The notes below the pieces were generated by a model. It did no database searches, was not told where the DNA came from, and worked only from the letters and a program-made list of their open reading frames with translations. Shown here piece by piece: positions 1 through 11,976 of a DNA stretch of 64,000 nt. Both the position numbers and the translations under genes were made by a program. Position 1 is the stretch's first letter; every line of letters begins with the position of its first letter. The stretch covers positions 1,054,001 through 1,118,000 of the forward strand of contig NC_135773.1 of NCBI RefSeq assembly GCF_028453695.1, given 5' to 3'. Origin of the DNA: Augochlora pura. Taxonomy: Eukaryota > Arthropoda > Insecta > Hymenoptera > Halictidae.

Positions 1-1467
1 TCGTGAGAGAATTAAACTGGTCAGTGACTCGCCGGACCCCGTGCGTTCTAATTGCGCATTCCTGATCCCTTTGCCCCAAGAAGACCCATAACAAGTACCA
101 TGGAATTCCCTCTTTACTGCGACTCGGCCAACATCCTCCTTACCACTGTCGCGCAGAAGAAAATTCATTTCGCCCGCGATCATCTTCCGTCCGATGATTA
201 TTGCGCGGAGAATAGACCCGCGCTCGGCTGCACGGTGTCATTTCTTCGCTTATCAGTATGTAAACTGTATACGTTTTAAAACCTTGCACTATTTATTTTT
301 TACCTACGTGGATTAGCATTTGTTCGTTGCTAATAAATTCCTAGACCAGACGAGTCGTAATTACAATATAAAGTAATGATGGAGAAAGATAATGCTACAC
401 CTCAAATTCTCCAGCACAAGTGGGCAGAGCATTAGGACAAGCAAAATTTAATATAGTATAGTATAGTATCTCCGAGCATTTAATACAAGTCCGAAGTCCG
501 GGGGAACACGATTTGATTAATAAACCAACTTCTCCATTTATAGCGTATATATAGTATATAACATCGCGCGCTCCACTTTATCCGAGGCCCGCCATTAAGA
601 ATGGCGATCATGAAGCCGCGATTGGTTCCAGCTACCACTTTCACGAGGGAAACAATAATTTCGTCTGGCAGCTCGGCGATGCAACCTACTCCCCTGGACG
701 CGAGAGTTCATAGATGACTCCTCTCTGCCCTCCTTCTTCTTTCTCTGTCCCATTTCGTGAGCCGCAGGAAGTCGATACGCTGCGCCTTCCATATATTTCA
801 TGTTCCACCGTCTCGAGCGGGATGTAATATCCTACAAACCATTTCTCATCGGGTGATCAAGGCACAGTCAAGATACAGACATCTTATCGTGTCTGTTGCT
901 CGCGGTCGTGCAGGATACTCCGACATGCTACAAATTTCACCGACGTTATAAAAGCTCGCCAAATCCGACTACTTTGCTTCCTCCCTGTACCTGCTGCACC
1001 AACCCAGATTTCTATTCCATTTCGTAGTCCTTTCCCACCGCGATTCTATCTTTCACAATGAATTTCCATTCGCGGTTTTAGACCGTCATTGGATCGCTGT
1101 AATAAACTGTCCTCCGCGACCGTGTAAATTGAAATTTTTACTGAATCCGAAGAGTGGCCGAATTTTTTGATCCTGCTTGAATTTCTTGTATTATATTTCT
1201 TCGAAGATTGTATTATAGGTTCAATTTTGTGATAGCTTAATTTATGTTAAATTCACTCTGCAATACTTAAAATTAAAACTTTTTAATACAGTAGAAAAAT
1301 ATTTTAAATTAGTATAGAATAGTAATGTAAATTATATAGAATAGTTTTTAACGCTCTAAAACCATCGTATGAGTCGCAAAGCCCGAACTTACTATTTAGC
1401 TTCTACATCACACAATTCATGCAATTTTTATTTTTCATAAAAATCCACAGGGTAGTGATATAAAATA
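1..1467. other. Non-coding region, no gene seen
   Basis: GC-rich first kilobase followed by AT-rich sequence from about 1140. Open frames here are short, compositionally like their flanks, and have no recognisable domain or credible splice-site pair. A short TATAG repeat lies at about 453-469. I see nothing else supportable. Confidence 0.6.
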
Positions 1468-1540
1468 AAAATACTATAGGTCATAAACTACTATCTTCAA
1501 ATCAGAGTTAAAATGACTTTAAAATTAATTTTAAAGTAAT
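1468..1540 (-). mobile_element. Degraded fragment of the CCCTTTGCACTCG MITE family (tentative)
   Basis: The 16-mer AAAATACTATAGGTCA (1468-1483) is also found, reverse-complemented, at 14384-14399 inside the MITE at 14332-14558. Looser AT-rich similarity continues for some tens of bases. No terminal repeat is recognisable, so this is at best an eroded piece. Chance similarity in AT-rich DNA is possible. Confidence 0.3.
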
Positions 1541-4314
1541 TTTACCCGAAACGAATAAAATCCTTAGCCGATATATTAATTTATAAGACGACAAATATTT
1601 CGTAGGAACGGATCTTCGAACAAATGGCATTGATTCGCGTTACATGCAAAGCCCCGTAACATTGTGGCGCGGAGTCTTCCATCTTCGTGAACCCAAATAT
1701 GCTCGTTGAATTCGCAAATCGCAGAAATCCGGCGCCGGAATATTTTCCACTCACGCGCCCCGACTACGCGAGCTCTCGCCAGAGGTGGTACAGAGGAAGG
1801 TGCGTGCGGGTGGAGTGCACAATCGCCGCGGAAATTTCATCGATAACGGTAACAGGGTTGTCGCCGGCGACTTGAATGATCGCTAAAGAGGCGATCGAGA
1901 TTCAGCTCGGGCAGGCGACGCGACGCGACGCGATGGAAAAACGAACGACGAGCCAACGAGCGTTCCATTGCCGAAATTCAATTTTTCTTCGGTTTAATAT
2001 ATATTGAAAAAGCTCAATTCGCCTCAGAAATTAAATTCCGAAATAGTGGTTTAATTGCTGAGCCGAAATTACGGCAATTCAAATTTTCAGAAGAATTTTA
2101 AGAAATTTATTAAAATTTTTTAGCAGCGCAAAATTTAAAAATGAAAGCTGAGAGAATTGCTAGGAAGAGGACAATAAGTTGCGACAACTTGCAATCCTGC
2201 CTGAAAAATAAGATTAACGAATAAATTTTCTATAATTGTCCCTCAGCTAGCAAACAAAAATGGACAATTTTAATCTATATTTTATATTTATATCTAATTT
2301 TAATCTATATTATATTTATATTTGTTTTCGTAGCTGTATTTTCATAGGTGTCTTCAGGCCGGCAACTAAAGCGAAGAAGTCGAGCAACAAGTACCGGTAT
2401 TATATATTCGTCTGGCAGTCTTTTCGCGACGGAAGAGAAGGCGGGTTTTCGAGCATGATTTCGAGCATGATTTCTCGAACAATTCGGGGCCGGAGGAGAA
2501 GTCGCGAGACTGTTGGGACCGACTTCCTCGAAACCTCATTCATATGCAAATGGTCACGAGGACACAAGGGCGGCGCACCTGTGTCGCGATAAGGTTCCGC
2601 AAGCGAGAGTGACGCAAGAAGCGTCGCCGCCGCGACCGAATGTCTTCGGGCATCGCTTCGGCTCCGCGTCGCGTCGCGCCGCTCGCCTCGGCGCCGCGGG
2701 CCTCGCGGAAGGGTGAACGGATTCATTAAGAGCGCTAGATTACTGGTATCGCGATGCTGCGTGCCTCGACATAAGCAAACAGTGTATTTCATTGCTTCGC
2801 GGTGTATAAAGCGCACAGCGCGACTGCGACTGCGAATGCGACTGCGGCGTCGGCGTCGGCGGCGGTGCCATGACATCATCGTTCGTGTTATTTCAGTTCC
2901 AACGAGTACGAGATATATAGGCGCATTAGTCTGCGGAGCATGACGTTCCCGGCCAGATAAGCCGTTCGGAGCCAGGTATGGAAAACATCTACATATCCAC
3001 GGTTCACCTATTCGCGGGGCGGCGGCGTCGGCCGTCGCGCCGATGTTAGCGGGCCTCTGTCCGACTTATCGACCCTGGCCCACCCCGAAAACCTCTCGCC
3101 ATCCGACCAGTCCAACGAACCCCGACCATATAACCTGACGATAACGCGGAACAACCCCGTCTCGAACGACGCGGTTCTGACCGACGCGGCCGGCGGAGAT
3201 TCGTCTTTTCGTTTGAATTATTCATGGCGCTCGCGATGGGAACAGGTAACCGATACTACCGGTGCCGGTAACATGAAAGAAACCTGTAGCCGTAATTAGA
3301 AGCGGGGATTATGAATGGAACGCGCGCTCCGGTTGCTATTGCCACGACGAACTGGGTAACGCGGATACCGATACCTATTTTCCACGTTTCCCAGATGCCG
3401 GCGGGTTCCTTCTCCTCGAAGGTCTTCAAGGTCGTAAATCTTGTCCGCGTCGCTCGGGCTGACGCGGCTTTGGAAATGATGCCTTGGAAACCGAGGAAAA
3501 CGGGATCGACTGGAAACTTTCACTTCGCGGGCCTTCTCGTAAATCTCCGTATTGTTGTTGTCGAGAGTTGACTTTGCTGAACAATTGCTCCTTTGTCCGC
3601 GCTGTTTAACATTCTTTCGGCGTGTTCCGTCCGAAAGAAACTGTCCCGATACTTTGCCATCGGGCTGCGATGATGATTCCAAACTATCGCGACGACGTTG
3701 TTTTCTTTACTTTACGACCTATGTCCTGGTTCGTTTAATAATTCCGAAGTGAAGAAATTATAATTCTTATAAGTCGTAATATTTACAACAATTACAACAT
3801 TGCCAAATCTCCGCCGAGGTTACCAATTCCTCGATTTATTACGAAGTTATCACAGAGTTTACTTATTGCGTAGAACCAATCGAGGTTTGAAGCAATTAAG
3901 TACTTTGAAGCGCCTATTATACTATTTCAAGCTCGCGAAAAGAAAAAAAAGAAGAACTGACGAACCACTTATTTGAATAGCTAACTGTCGACCAGCGTAT
4001 AAGCAAATATGTTAATGAGCAGGTTACATAAGACCTAATTGGGGCTAACAAGACGAACAACTGAAAGAGTGGTCCCCTCTCGGTACGCAAGCACGAAACA
4101 CCGGAGATAGAAAGTTTCCAGAATACATGCAGCGGACACCGAAGGACACCGCCGTGGCGCGCTGGTATTTAAGTTGGTAGAAATAAATGGTGAAATTAAT
4201 GAGACCCGAATTTTTCTTTCTTATTTAAAACAACCAAAGACACGGCCGCGGTCCGCCTTGAGTCCATTTTACGCGACGGCGGAGTTTATAACTTTCTCGA
4301 TATTGAATACTCAC
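1541..4314. other. Non-coding region with GC-rich core
   Basis: AT-rich at 1980-2330, then a GC- and CpG-rich stretch at about 2600-3250 with short triplet runs (GCGACT and GGCGTC type). The frames across 2260-2943 are arginine- and serine-rich on both strands, as expected of CpG-rich non-coding DNA. A TATA-like TATATA at 2912-2917 has no initiator at the usual distance. No gene is supported. Confidence 0.55.
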
Positions 4315-4400
4315 GTTGTTTTCAAAATATACAATCGCTGCGCGTTGCGCAACTCGGCTCTGAATTCGCCTAATCTGGGTTAGATCAGCAGCGCGCTCAC
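4315..4400 (-). other. Candidate 86-nt recursive-splice exon, or an ordinary small exon
   Basis: Read on the minus strand, the exon is preceded by a strong acceptor: a branch-site-like ACTAATC, a pyrimidine tract and TTTTCACAG, ending at 4401. The next bases at 4400-4395 are GTGAGC, itself a donor-like sequence. At 4314-4309 a consensus GTGAGT donor follows AAAACAAC. The 86 nt are open in one frame only: two bases, then 28 codons beginning ERAADLTQIRRIQ and ending IVYFENN. I recognise no family. Two readings fit. It may be a ratchet site with the short downstream cryptic exon that defines such sites in Drosophila, or a normal internal exon whose first bases happen to look like a donor. The host gene would run right to left, with most of its body outside what I can identify. 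Confidence 0.4.
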
Positions 4401-4427
4401 CTGTGAAAAGAGAAACATTTCGATTAG
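4401..4427 (-). promoter_or_regulatory. Splice acceptor with branch site and pyrimidine tract (minus strand)
   Basis: Minus-strand reading ends TTTCTCTTTTCACAG at 4401, with CTAATC about 25 nt upstream. This has every element of an insect 3' splice site at standard spacing. Fusion to GTGAGC makes it a ratchet-point candidate. Confidence 0.45.
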
Positions 4428-5402
4428 TTGTATAGTTTAGATTTTGCTATCTGGATTGTACAGTAGTGAAACATATCGTTGCATCAATTTTTAAATAAAA
4501 TTACAGTAATAATAAATATATTTATTCTCTAATAAATATATATTTTAATCAATTAAAATTTCTAGAATTAATAATTTCCTTGTTAAAATTGTTTTCGTTA
4601 AAATTTTTCTTGAAGAAATTAATTGCAGCTCCAGGATGCCTGCGACGTCAGAATTTCGCGCCGCGTCGTCGCCGTTTTAAAATTAAAAACTCCGCGAACA
4701 AGGTAGCTAAGGAGCAGAGAACACGTCAGGGTTCACATTGACCTACTACGGCGACCACGATCGTCGACCTTCGGCACCCGGCACAGACGGTCGAAAAAGG
4801 CAGAAATCACGGGGGGCAAGTGGCCGTAAAGAATCGCGAACGGCGATGTCTGCAATCCTGCCGGATATATGTAAATTACACGCGAATTATAAGCATTCGA
4901 GAACTGTTCTCAGCAGCCGAACACAGCGGCGGCGCAACCCAGCCGTCGAGTGGCCCAGGGAAAGAGAGGCGAGACTAATCGTCCCCGCCATCTTGCAAAC
5001 CATCGGCGCCGGGGGCCTGTAACTTTCGTGGAAGATTCGATTTCTTCTAGGAGGAGCAATAACCGTGAGCCTCGATGAACGAGACGTCGTAATTGCCGCG
5101 GCAATTACGCGGCGCGAGATGATTGTCGCGGAGCGAGAGGACTCTTCTCGGTTCGAAAACGGGGCTCCGGCTCGATTTCTCGAGAAAACCGAGCGGTCTG
5201 GGACCCGAACGTCGTGTATCGAGCCAAGCCTGATTGACCAATTGGCCACGTTACGCCACACGGCTGGTCGCCGAGTAACAGAAACTGGTTATGCTCAATC
5301 CCATGCTTCTCCGCGCCCAGCTTCCTCGTACTTGCTACCTCCTATTTCTACCTGGCCGCGTGTGCGATCGAATAGCAGACAGATAGTGTACCCAGCCTAG
5401 GA
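4428..5402. other. Non-coding region
   Basis: AT-rich from 4430 to 4630, then GC-rich to 5400. Open frames on both strands at 4738-5400 overlap each other and carry no domain. Apart from the palindrome at 5088-5109, nothing is seen. Confidence 0.55.
5088..5109. repeat. 22-bp perfect palindrome
   Basis: CGTAATTGCCG is followed immediately by its exact reverse complement, with no spacer. It contains two TAATTG homeodomain-core sites in opposite orientation around a CCGCGG centre. It could be a dimeric binding site or chance; only the symmetry is observed. Confidence 0.6.
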
Positions 5403-5893
5403 TACAGGGTGGCGAGAAACTAGCTATAGCTCAACTCGTGATCTTCCACGCCATTTCTAAGCCTTCCAAGAATTTCGGGACTGCGACAGCTTTTTATTTA
5501 TTTATTTTATCTACGGCAAATGTCTATATTATACGATAATACAAATTAGAACAGTAAAAAGCTCAAAATATTATTTATAAATATTTTAAATATCGGATAG
5601 CTTTCGCGGTTGATAAAATAAATAAAATAAGAACAGAAAATAAATTGAGCTACTGTAAGCTCTGATAGTATTACACAATATCTTAAATATACTAGATGCC
5701 TCTCGAGGCAATAAATCAAATAAATATCGCTTAATGCTGTTACGAAAAAATATTAGTAAATTTAATAAAAATATTTAAGGCCAAATGATCGGTCGCCAAA
5801 AGCGTTAATAAATCAAGCAAATCTTCTAACACTAGATAGCGACAATAGCATAGAAAATCTCGCGGGCGATCGTTACTTTCTCGCCACCCTGTA
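5403..5893. mobile_element. 491-bp TA-flanked element with CAGGGTGGCGAGAAA inverted repeats
   Basis: TACAGGGTGGCGAGAAA at 5403-5419 is repeated exactly in reverse complement at 5877-5893. If the outer TA on each side is the target-site duplication, the inverted repeats are 15 bp and perfect, as in Tc1/mariner-type non-autonomous elements. The interior is AT-rich and has no transposase frame. The flanks diverge immediately outside the TA. Confidence 0.7.
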
Positions 5894-6263
5894 CGTAATA
5901 TCAGGTAGAGCAGTGTCCGTGTGTCACGGTACGCACACGGCTCCCGTACAATTCCACGGTAGGCGACATGCTCTCTGGACACCCGTCTAATCGACTGGCT
6001 GCATACAGTCCGCACACCTGTTCCTCGGACGCTTGGACGGCCACATTTTGCATCCACAATCGACCCGGCCAGCGCGGTGGATCTACCGGTTACACTGTTC
6101 AGGAAATCGAGACAAAACACGGTCGGCTGTCCAGCAATCGGCGACCTCGGCTGCGGTTCCATTTGAAGGTTTCTGATCGATAACCAGAGTCGCCGAGACT
6201 CTTAATCAGGGACACCGGGGCTGCTCTCTGCGAGGATCGTTATGCCGGCTAGACTGGGGTCGA

Positions 6264-6302
6264 CAGAGAGAAAGAGAGAGGGAGAGAGAGAGAGAGGGAG
6301 AG
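6264..6302 (+). repeat. (GA)n purine tract
   Basis: Interrupted GA dinucleotide run with AAA and GGG interruptions. GA tracts of this kind bind GAGA-factor-like proteins in insects, but no promoter is evident here. Confidence 0.85.
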
Positions 6303-6539
6303 GGGTTGCTGCCTTTCATTCGAAAATCTGTTTGGTCCTCGGGGCATTGACGAGAGTTTGTTTGGACCCCGCGGTCTCGAGGACCGGGGCCAGCGAAAAT
6401 TTGATTCAGACACACCGCGTGGATCGCTGTTAGGGTTGCACGAGGGAGGAAGCGTGTCGTTCTTTGTATACAGTTTGTGTAGAGAAGCGTATTCAATTCG
6501 GGAGTAATAATTCGAAGGGGTGCTTTATTAATTTTTGAT

Positions 6540-6938
6540 AAAATATAGTAAGATAAATATATCGGTATAAAATTTTGGAAAAAGAACAGCGCATTATTTC
6601 TTAAATAATAGCCTCCAAGGTGCCAAATTAAATTGCATTTGTTAGTAATAATCTCAATAATTCAAAACACTCGTTCGATTCGTTGCAAGGTATCACGTGG
6701 ACTATCTCATAAAATATGGTAAGATAAATATATTGATATGGAATTTTTTAAAAAAGAACAGCGCATTATTTCTTAAACAATATTATAGAGCTTGAACAAA
6801 GAGTGCCGCAATAATTCTGGCCTTTTAAATAAATAAGCATCTCTTTCAGAAGGATATTGAGCCGAATTAAAACTTGTTAGTAATAATCTCAATAATTCCA
6901 AAATTCGATTCGTTGCACGGTACCCACGTGGACTATCA
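6540..6938 (+). repeat. Diverged tandem duplication, two copies
   Basis: Copy 1 starts at 6540 and copy 2 at 6711. Shared blocks include AGAACAGCGCATTATTTCTT, TTGTTAGTAATAATCTCAAT and CGTGGACTATC. Copy 2 is longer by about 50 bp because of an insertion around 6790-6860. Each copy ends in a CACGTGG E-box-like motif (TATCACGTGG near 6691 and CCCACGTGG near 6925). No terminal inverted repeats are seen, so this looks like a local segmental duplication. Confidence 0.75.
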
Positions 6939-7256
6939 ATTGTCCTCAATAATGTAATAGTAACTTCGTTGTAATTGTTGAGCGCGCGTTGCGAGAACGT
7001 TCCGCGTACAATGTACGTATATACATATGTATATATTTGTTGTCCGGTCGAAATTGAACGTTCCGCCGCGTCTATATTTTTTAATAACGAAGCGCAACGA
7101 TTCATAAAAATGATTTAATATTCTCGCAGAAAAATTCGTCGGAATGTGTTCTCGCTTCGACATAGTTTCCCAATAAAAAATGCCCAGTCAATAAAATTCT
7201 TCGGATGCGATTTCTCTTTATCTCTCTCCCTCTCTCTCTGCAGTAGAACAACGGGA

Positions 7257-7573
7257 TTAACCCTTTGCACTCGATTGGTGACTCTGAGCTACCACTAAAA
7301 TTATTCTATTACGTTCGAAAATAATTTTTATAACAATAACGTTCAGACTTAAAAAATTGTTGAGGAGTGAAACTGTCGCAGAGTAGGATAGATAAATTTT
7401 AACGTAGGATGATTTATTGATTTTTACAAAAATAGATAAATTTTAAAAAACGAGTCGCAAGAATCAATTTCGTACGCATAAAAGTGCGCTTTATTGCATA
7501 GAATAGAAACAGTACGAGTCAGAAATATTATTTCACATTTACAGTGAAAATGGCTTCGAGTGCAAAGGGTTAA
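7257..7573 (+). mobile_element. piggyBac-like MITE, family A' (CCCTTTGCACTCG ends)
   Basis: TTAACCCTTTGCACTCGA at the left end is matched exactly, reverse-complemented, at the right end. TTAA flanks both sides (7257-7260 and 7570-7573), the piggyBac target duplication. The interior of about 309 bp is AT-rich with no transposase frame. The left subterminal GTGACTCTGAGCTACCACT recurs inverted at the right end of the 14332 copy and again at 18141. A CT-rich tract lies just upstream at 7211-7240. It is probably mobilised in trans by a related full-length element elsewhere. Confidence 0.8.
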
Positions 7574-7829
7574 GCAAGTTGCTCGCGCGTAGGAAAAAGT
7601 CGGCGAATTTGTCGGCAGTGATAAAACACGGGCGTCAAGAATCTCGGGGGTGGGAGGGGAGGTAGGTAAAGGGTTCGACAGCGAGCCGGACGGATCCCGC
7701 AAGAGCAATAGAGGCATTATCGAGCGACGAGCGGCCATTAGCGCCGGTCCTCGCATGTACAAACGAGTAGAAATGCAAAACAGCGGGTCCGCGCGGCGCA
7801 GATATATCGAGGCTCGTGCGGGGCCGCTG

Positions 7830-7901
7830 TCGTCGTCGTCGTCGTTCTCGTCGTTCTCGTCGTTCTCGTCGTTCTCGTCGTTCTCGTCGTTCTCGTCGTC
7901 C
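7830..7901 (+). repeat. 9-bp minisatellite CGTTCTCGT x6 beside (GTC)n
   Basis: A short GTC run (about 7829-7843) passes into six near-identical 9-bp copies. Translated on the minus strand it gives repeated Glu-Asn-Asp, which inflates the overlapping open frames. The nonamer most likely arose by point change in a GTC repeat followed by expansion. Confidence 0.9.
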
Positions 7902-10900
7902 ACCCGGCCGTAAGTCCGCGCGCTCGCGGGAAGCGTGATTGTGGGCCGACACTCGAGAAAATCTAGTCTCGTGCGGCTCGCGATTAGGCTTGGCGCGGCG
8001 GCAAACGGCAGCGGCAATAGCGACGACCGGCGTAGCGGGCGGCGGGTGTGTATGCACGCCGGACAGTCGGCCCCTCACCATAAATCCTTTGTAAACGGAA
8101 TAGATGTCCGCTGCATCGAATTAGCATCGGATTAGCCGAGTTAGTAGTTTGTTTCCTATCCGAGGGAAGGATTGTCGGTGCCGGCGATATTGAGAATTTA
8201 TGCGGGGCACGTAGGGGAACTTCTCCTAACCACGGACGGCGACTAGATCTGATATTTTTTAAAGCGAAACGACCGATTGGCTCAATCATTGCCGAGCGCG
8301 ACGGAAAATAAGCCGAAGATTGCGGATTCGTCGAGATCTTCGTGGATCTGGCGAGAAGCTTGTACTAATATCTTAGAATGTTTTTACTGTACAGTAACCA
8401 AAATACTTTCTTTTTAATTTTACTATTAGTTAAAAAACAGTCCTATATTCTTAGTAATAGTAAAATTAAAGAAAAAGATATATCTACGACATTTGTCTAC
8501 TAATTCAAAGAAAACCGTAAGTGTCCGCCGCTGTGGGAAGCTGACGAAGCTGTACGAGGCGTTTCGTCGGCCCTCGCCGGTCTGTGTGTGCGCGAACAAA
8601 AATCCCGTGTGCTCCGATGCATAGGCGGCTGGGCTGCTCGTCGTACTTTTAATTAGCATACGATCGATTCCGGGGCCCTCGTTCGACGTTTCGCAACGGT
8701 ACTCGTCGTCGCGACGCCCCTCCGCCGCCCTCGAGCAGCCAGCCCGCTCGTTTCGAGCCCGCGCGGAACCAATGCCGGCGAATTATGCCTTCCGTGTCTA
8801 TCGCGCATCCCCTCGGATGCACCGAGTCATTCATGCCTTTCGAGCTGTGAATGCAGAGCCCGAAGCCGGATCGAGGACAGTCAAAGGCATCGACCAGCGA
8901 GCGAGAGGGAGCGAGGGAGCTAGAGCGAGCGAGCGGCGTTACGAAAGTCCCGCGCGCGAGCTCGACCGCCGTGTCGGACCCCGCTCGTCCAAGTGTCGAG
9001 GGTTACGTCATCGATTCAAAATGTCGATACCGTTCTCGACTCTGTTTAGTGGAACACCCACGGACAGCCCGTGCACGACGCGATTTTTCTGGCGAGCCGA
9101 GCCGAGCCGAGCGCGCACGAGATCCGTCGCGTTCACGTAGGAAACGCGTGGGCGCGCGAAAAGGACTAATTACGTAAAATATGGGTAACGGATGTCGGGC
9201 GGTCGCCTCCTTCCTTATTAGCGGATTTGTACGGGGGCAAGCAACGAGCGAGGAAACCGGAGACCGGCTCTCGCGACCGTACTTCGATACCGTACGTCGA
9301 TGTCGATTCATTATTCAGTGTGCTATTACTACCGGCATCGATTGCTCGCCCTGCGCGCCCGCTTTTAACGTTCATTAAAGAAAAAGTGCTGGTCGACGAT
9401 AAATCTTCGAACGACGGAAAAGTTCACCTTCCCATAAACTATCATTCCGCGCAGATAATTCAGCAACGACGTATTAGAACGGTGCTAATTGGGCCCGACG
9501 AAATGCCGCGAAGGAGCTGCCGATATTTTTCATTTATTTAGCTATGCGCGTGCCAACATTAATCTTTACGGTGACAGAAACAGAAGCATTTCTTGTTATA
9601 TATTTTATAACATTGGCTGGAAATGATCGCTATTGTTGTTTGACTAACCGAGACATCCTGTAGGACGGAGCAATCGCAGTGAATCTAGATGAACGTAAGC
9701 AGGCGCGAGTTCCCTGGATCCCTGGATGCGCGAGGATCGTTTTCACGTTACTCGATGATCCTCCGATTGGATATTTCGGTTCTGGGAGACCTTCGCAGTC
9801 TCCGAGTCCCTTCGGGAAGCTCTGGATCCACTCGAGAAACTCTCGGGAGCCTCGAGATTCATTCGCGGAGCTCTAGAAAGTCATCGATGAATCCTTAATC
9901 GAGTTTAATCTGAAGGAGCCGCCACACCCTCGGGGTCTAGAGGCTCCGCCGGCTCCTTGGGAAACTTTAAGACCCTTGAATTTTTTAGGAGGCCTTGAAA
10001 CTCTTTTCGGGGCTTCTGGAAAACGTTGTATTGCAAGCAGCACGACGGCGTGCTAAAGCGCGCGAGGGGTTCAAATATATCCTCGCCGTGCCGTGAAAAG
10101 CTAAGCAAAGAGCCCCGGATAGTTTTCGAGCCACCTATCAACAGAAAGTTAAATTATATTTGTATATAAGTGCGGCGGTTTTGCCGCGGTGTTACCGCCG
10201 GTGCACTTCACGCGCGCACAAAAGAAACTCTCGCCGATTGTACGAAAGTTTCGCTATAGCACCTGGCGGACTGTAACGCAGAGAGCAAAGTTTTCGAGAT
10301 CACCGCAGTAGCAATAAAGTCGGGTCCACCTCTCGTTCTTGCGCCGTGATTATAAGTCCAGAAAATTCTTCCAGCTTCATTTTCCGTGGGGCGGCCGCGC
10401 CTTTGTGATTTGTTTTGAAAAGACTTTTCCAGAGGCAAGTTCATGCAACTTGGATCCCGTTTAAGGGTCCGCGAACGTCGGCGGTCTCCCTCGGGCGCCA
10501 AAGAATTTTCGGACACGCCGATGCTGTCGTTGCCTCGGCGCAGCTCCGCGGCGAATGATATTTGACCACTTTCGTGTTCGGTGCATTAAACCCGTGATTT
10601 CAAACACCCGGGCGGTAAGATTTCTCGAAACGTTCGGCGTCGGCTAATATGCCGTTAAACATTTGCCGGTAACGGAAAATTAGCGTGGGCGCCGGGGAAA
10701 ATACACAGAAATTACGCGGCGCGCGTCCGTACGTCCGACCGGAGGCGAGCATAATTTTTCAAGCAAGTCGCTGCTCCGGGTGTTTGCCTTTCGGACGCGC
10801 GCTGAATGTATGCGAAATGCACGGGCGTGTGTTTGCGCACGCGTCCACGCACGTTGCCGGGCGCACACCTTGCTGCGCTTGTATTACAAGAAATCATTCT

Positions 10901-11674
10901 CTCTCGGCGACGCGCCGATTTCTGCTTACGCGTTATTTGTACTCGTTCGATGCGGCAAACTATTCTTCAGCCGTCGACAATGGCGCGACAGCAATTAACC
11001 TGAGCTAATCCAGTCGCCTTTATTTATACAACTATAGTCGATCTATAGTCGAATACCAAGTTTAGAATTTCGGCGAGTTATTTGATCATGCTACACAATG
11101 ACGCATGAATTCCTATCGTATCAGTCATACTTATCTTTTCGGAATGAGGTGAATCAATTTTAAAACGATCCGAATGACTAAGTCTTGAACAATTTGTTCA
11201 GATATCTTATTTCGCAATTGACGAAAATGTAAAGGTCTCCCTGAGGAATAAAGCCGACCACAATAAAATTTAATTGTTCACTTGCGATAAAACATGAATT
11301 CGTGGATCTTGTATATTTGATTTTCTTGTCAGTCGATGCGAATCCCAGGCGCGATCAAAATTTAAAAAGTCGATAGCACAGGCGCGCGATGAAATAAACG
11401 TGCGCGCGAAATTCGCACAAAAGGACGCGAGCTAATCACTGGCCCCGTTCCAGCGTTAAGCCGCGGACAATGTGGCGCGCTGGAACAGGGACGACGGAAA
11501 CTTGGCGCAAAATTAATATTTCTCAACCGTTGTCGCGCGAGCCGCGTCGCCGCGTCGCCGGCCCGTTTCAACCTTGTCAAAAAGCTCTTCCACGTTGCTA
11601 AGACCGAGATCGACGCGGGGCTAGACCGTGAATTAGTCGGTAAGATTTGACGGCGTGGACGCCGAGTGGGAAGG
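7902..11674. other. Non-coding region, mostly CpG-rich
   Basis: Long CpG-rich stretch with AT-rich islands at 8370-8490 and 9580-9640. About a dozen overlapping open frames, none with a domain or splice context. A short inverted repeat at 10170-10206 (GGCGGT against ACCGCC, extended by GTGC against GCAC with three unpaired bases) could fold as a small hairpin but is too short for a miRNA precursor. No gene is supported. Confidence 0.55.
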
Positions 11675-11697
11675 AGGGGAGGGGAGGGGAGGAGGGG
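11675..11697 (+). other. G-quadruplex motif
   Basis: Four runs of GGGG (11676-11679, 11681-11684, 11686-11689, 11694-11697) separated by one to four bases fit a canonical intramolecular G4. Function is unknown. Confidence 0.6.
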
Positions 11698-11953
11698 CGA
11701 ACTTTCATTAAAACTTTCGTGACAAGCCCAATCTTCGAGCTCGTGTCTCGGGCGAGCCGGTCCGGGGAATGAGGCGTGAGAAAAGCGAGATAGCCAAAAA
11801 GTTTCGCCCGGGTTCTTCGGCATGCAACTTTTTACTCGTTCCCCCCCGCCGCCGCTACCATCGCCGCAGCAATTTCAGTTTCCACCATAATTAGGTGCGT
11901 CGAGCATCCTGTTTCGTTCGCGGTTCAGCTGCTCGTTTCGAACGCAAACCCAC

Positions 11954-11976
11954 CGTCGTCGTCGTCGTCGACGTCG
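11954..11976 (+). repeat. (GTC)n microsatellite
   Basis: Seven to eight CGT/GTC triplets, slightly interrupted (ACGTCG) at the right end. Confidence 0.85.

Noticed and set aside
2400..2879. 159-codon minus-strand frame
   Set aside because: Opens on an Arg-rich stretch encoded by CGN-rich repeats; no domain or start context.
2905..2950. TATA-box promoter at TATATA 2912-2917
   Set aside because: No initiator at the proper spacing and no exon downstream.
7424..8081. Minus-strand frames with Glu-Asn-Asp or Arg-Arg-Glu repeats
   Set aside because: Produced by translating the 9-bp minisatellite at 7830-7901; upstream and downstream residues are not protein-like.
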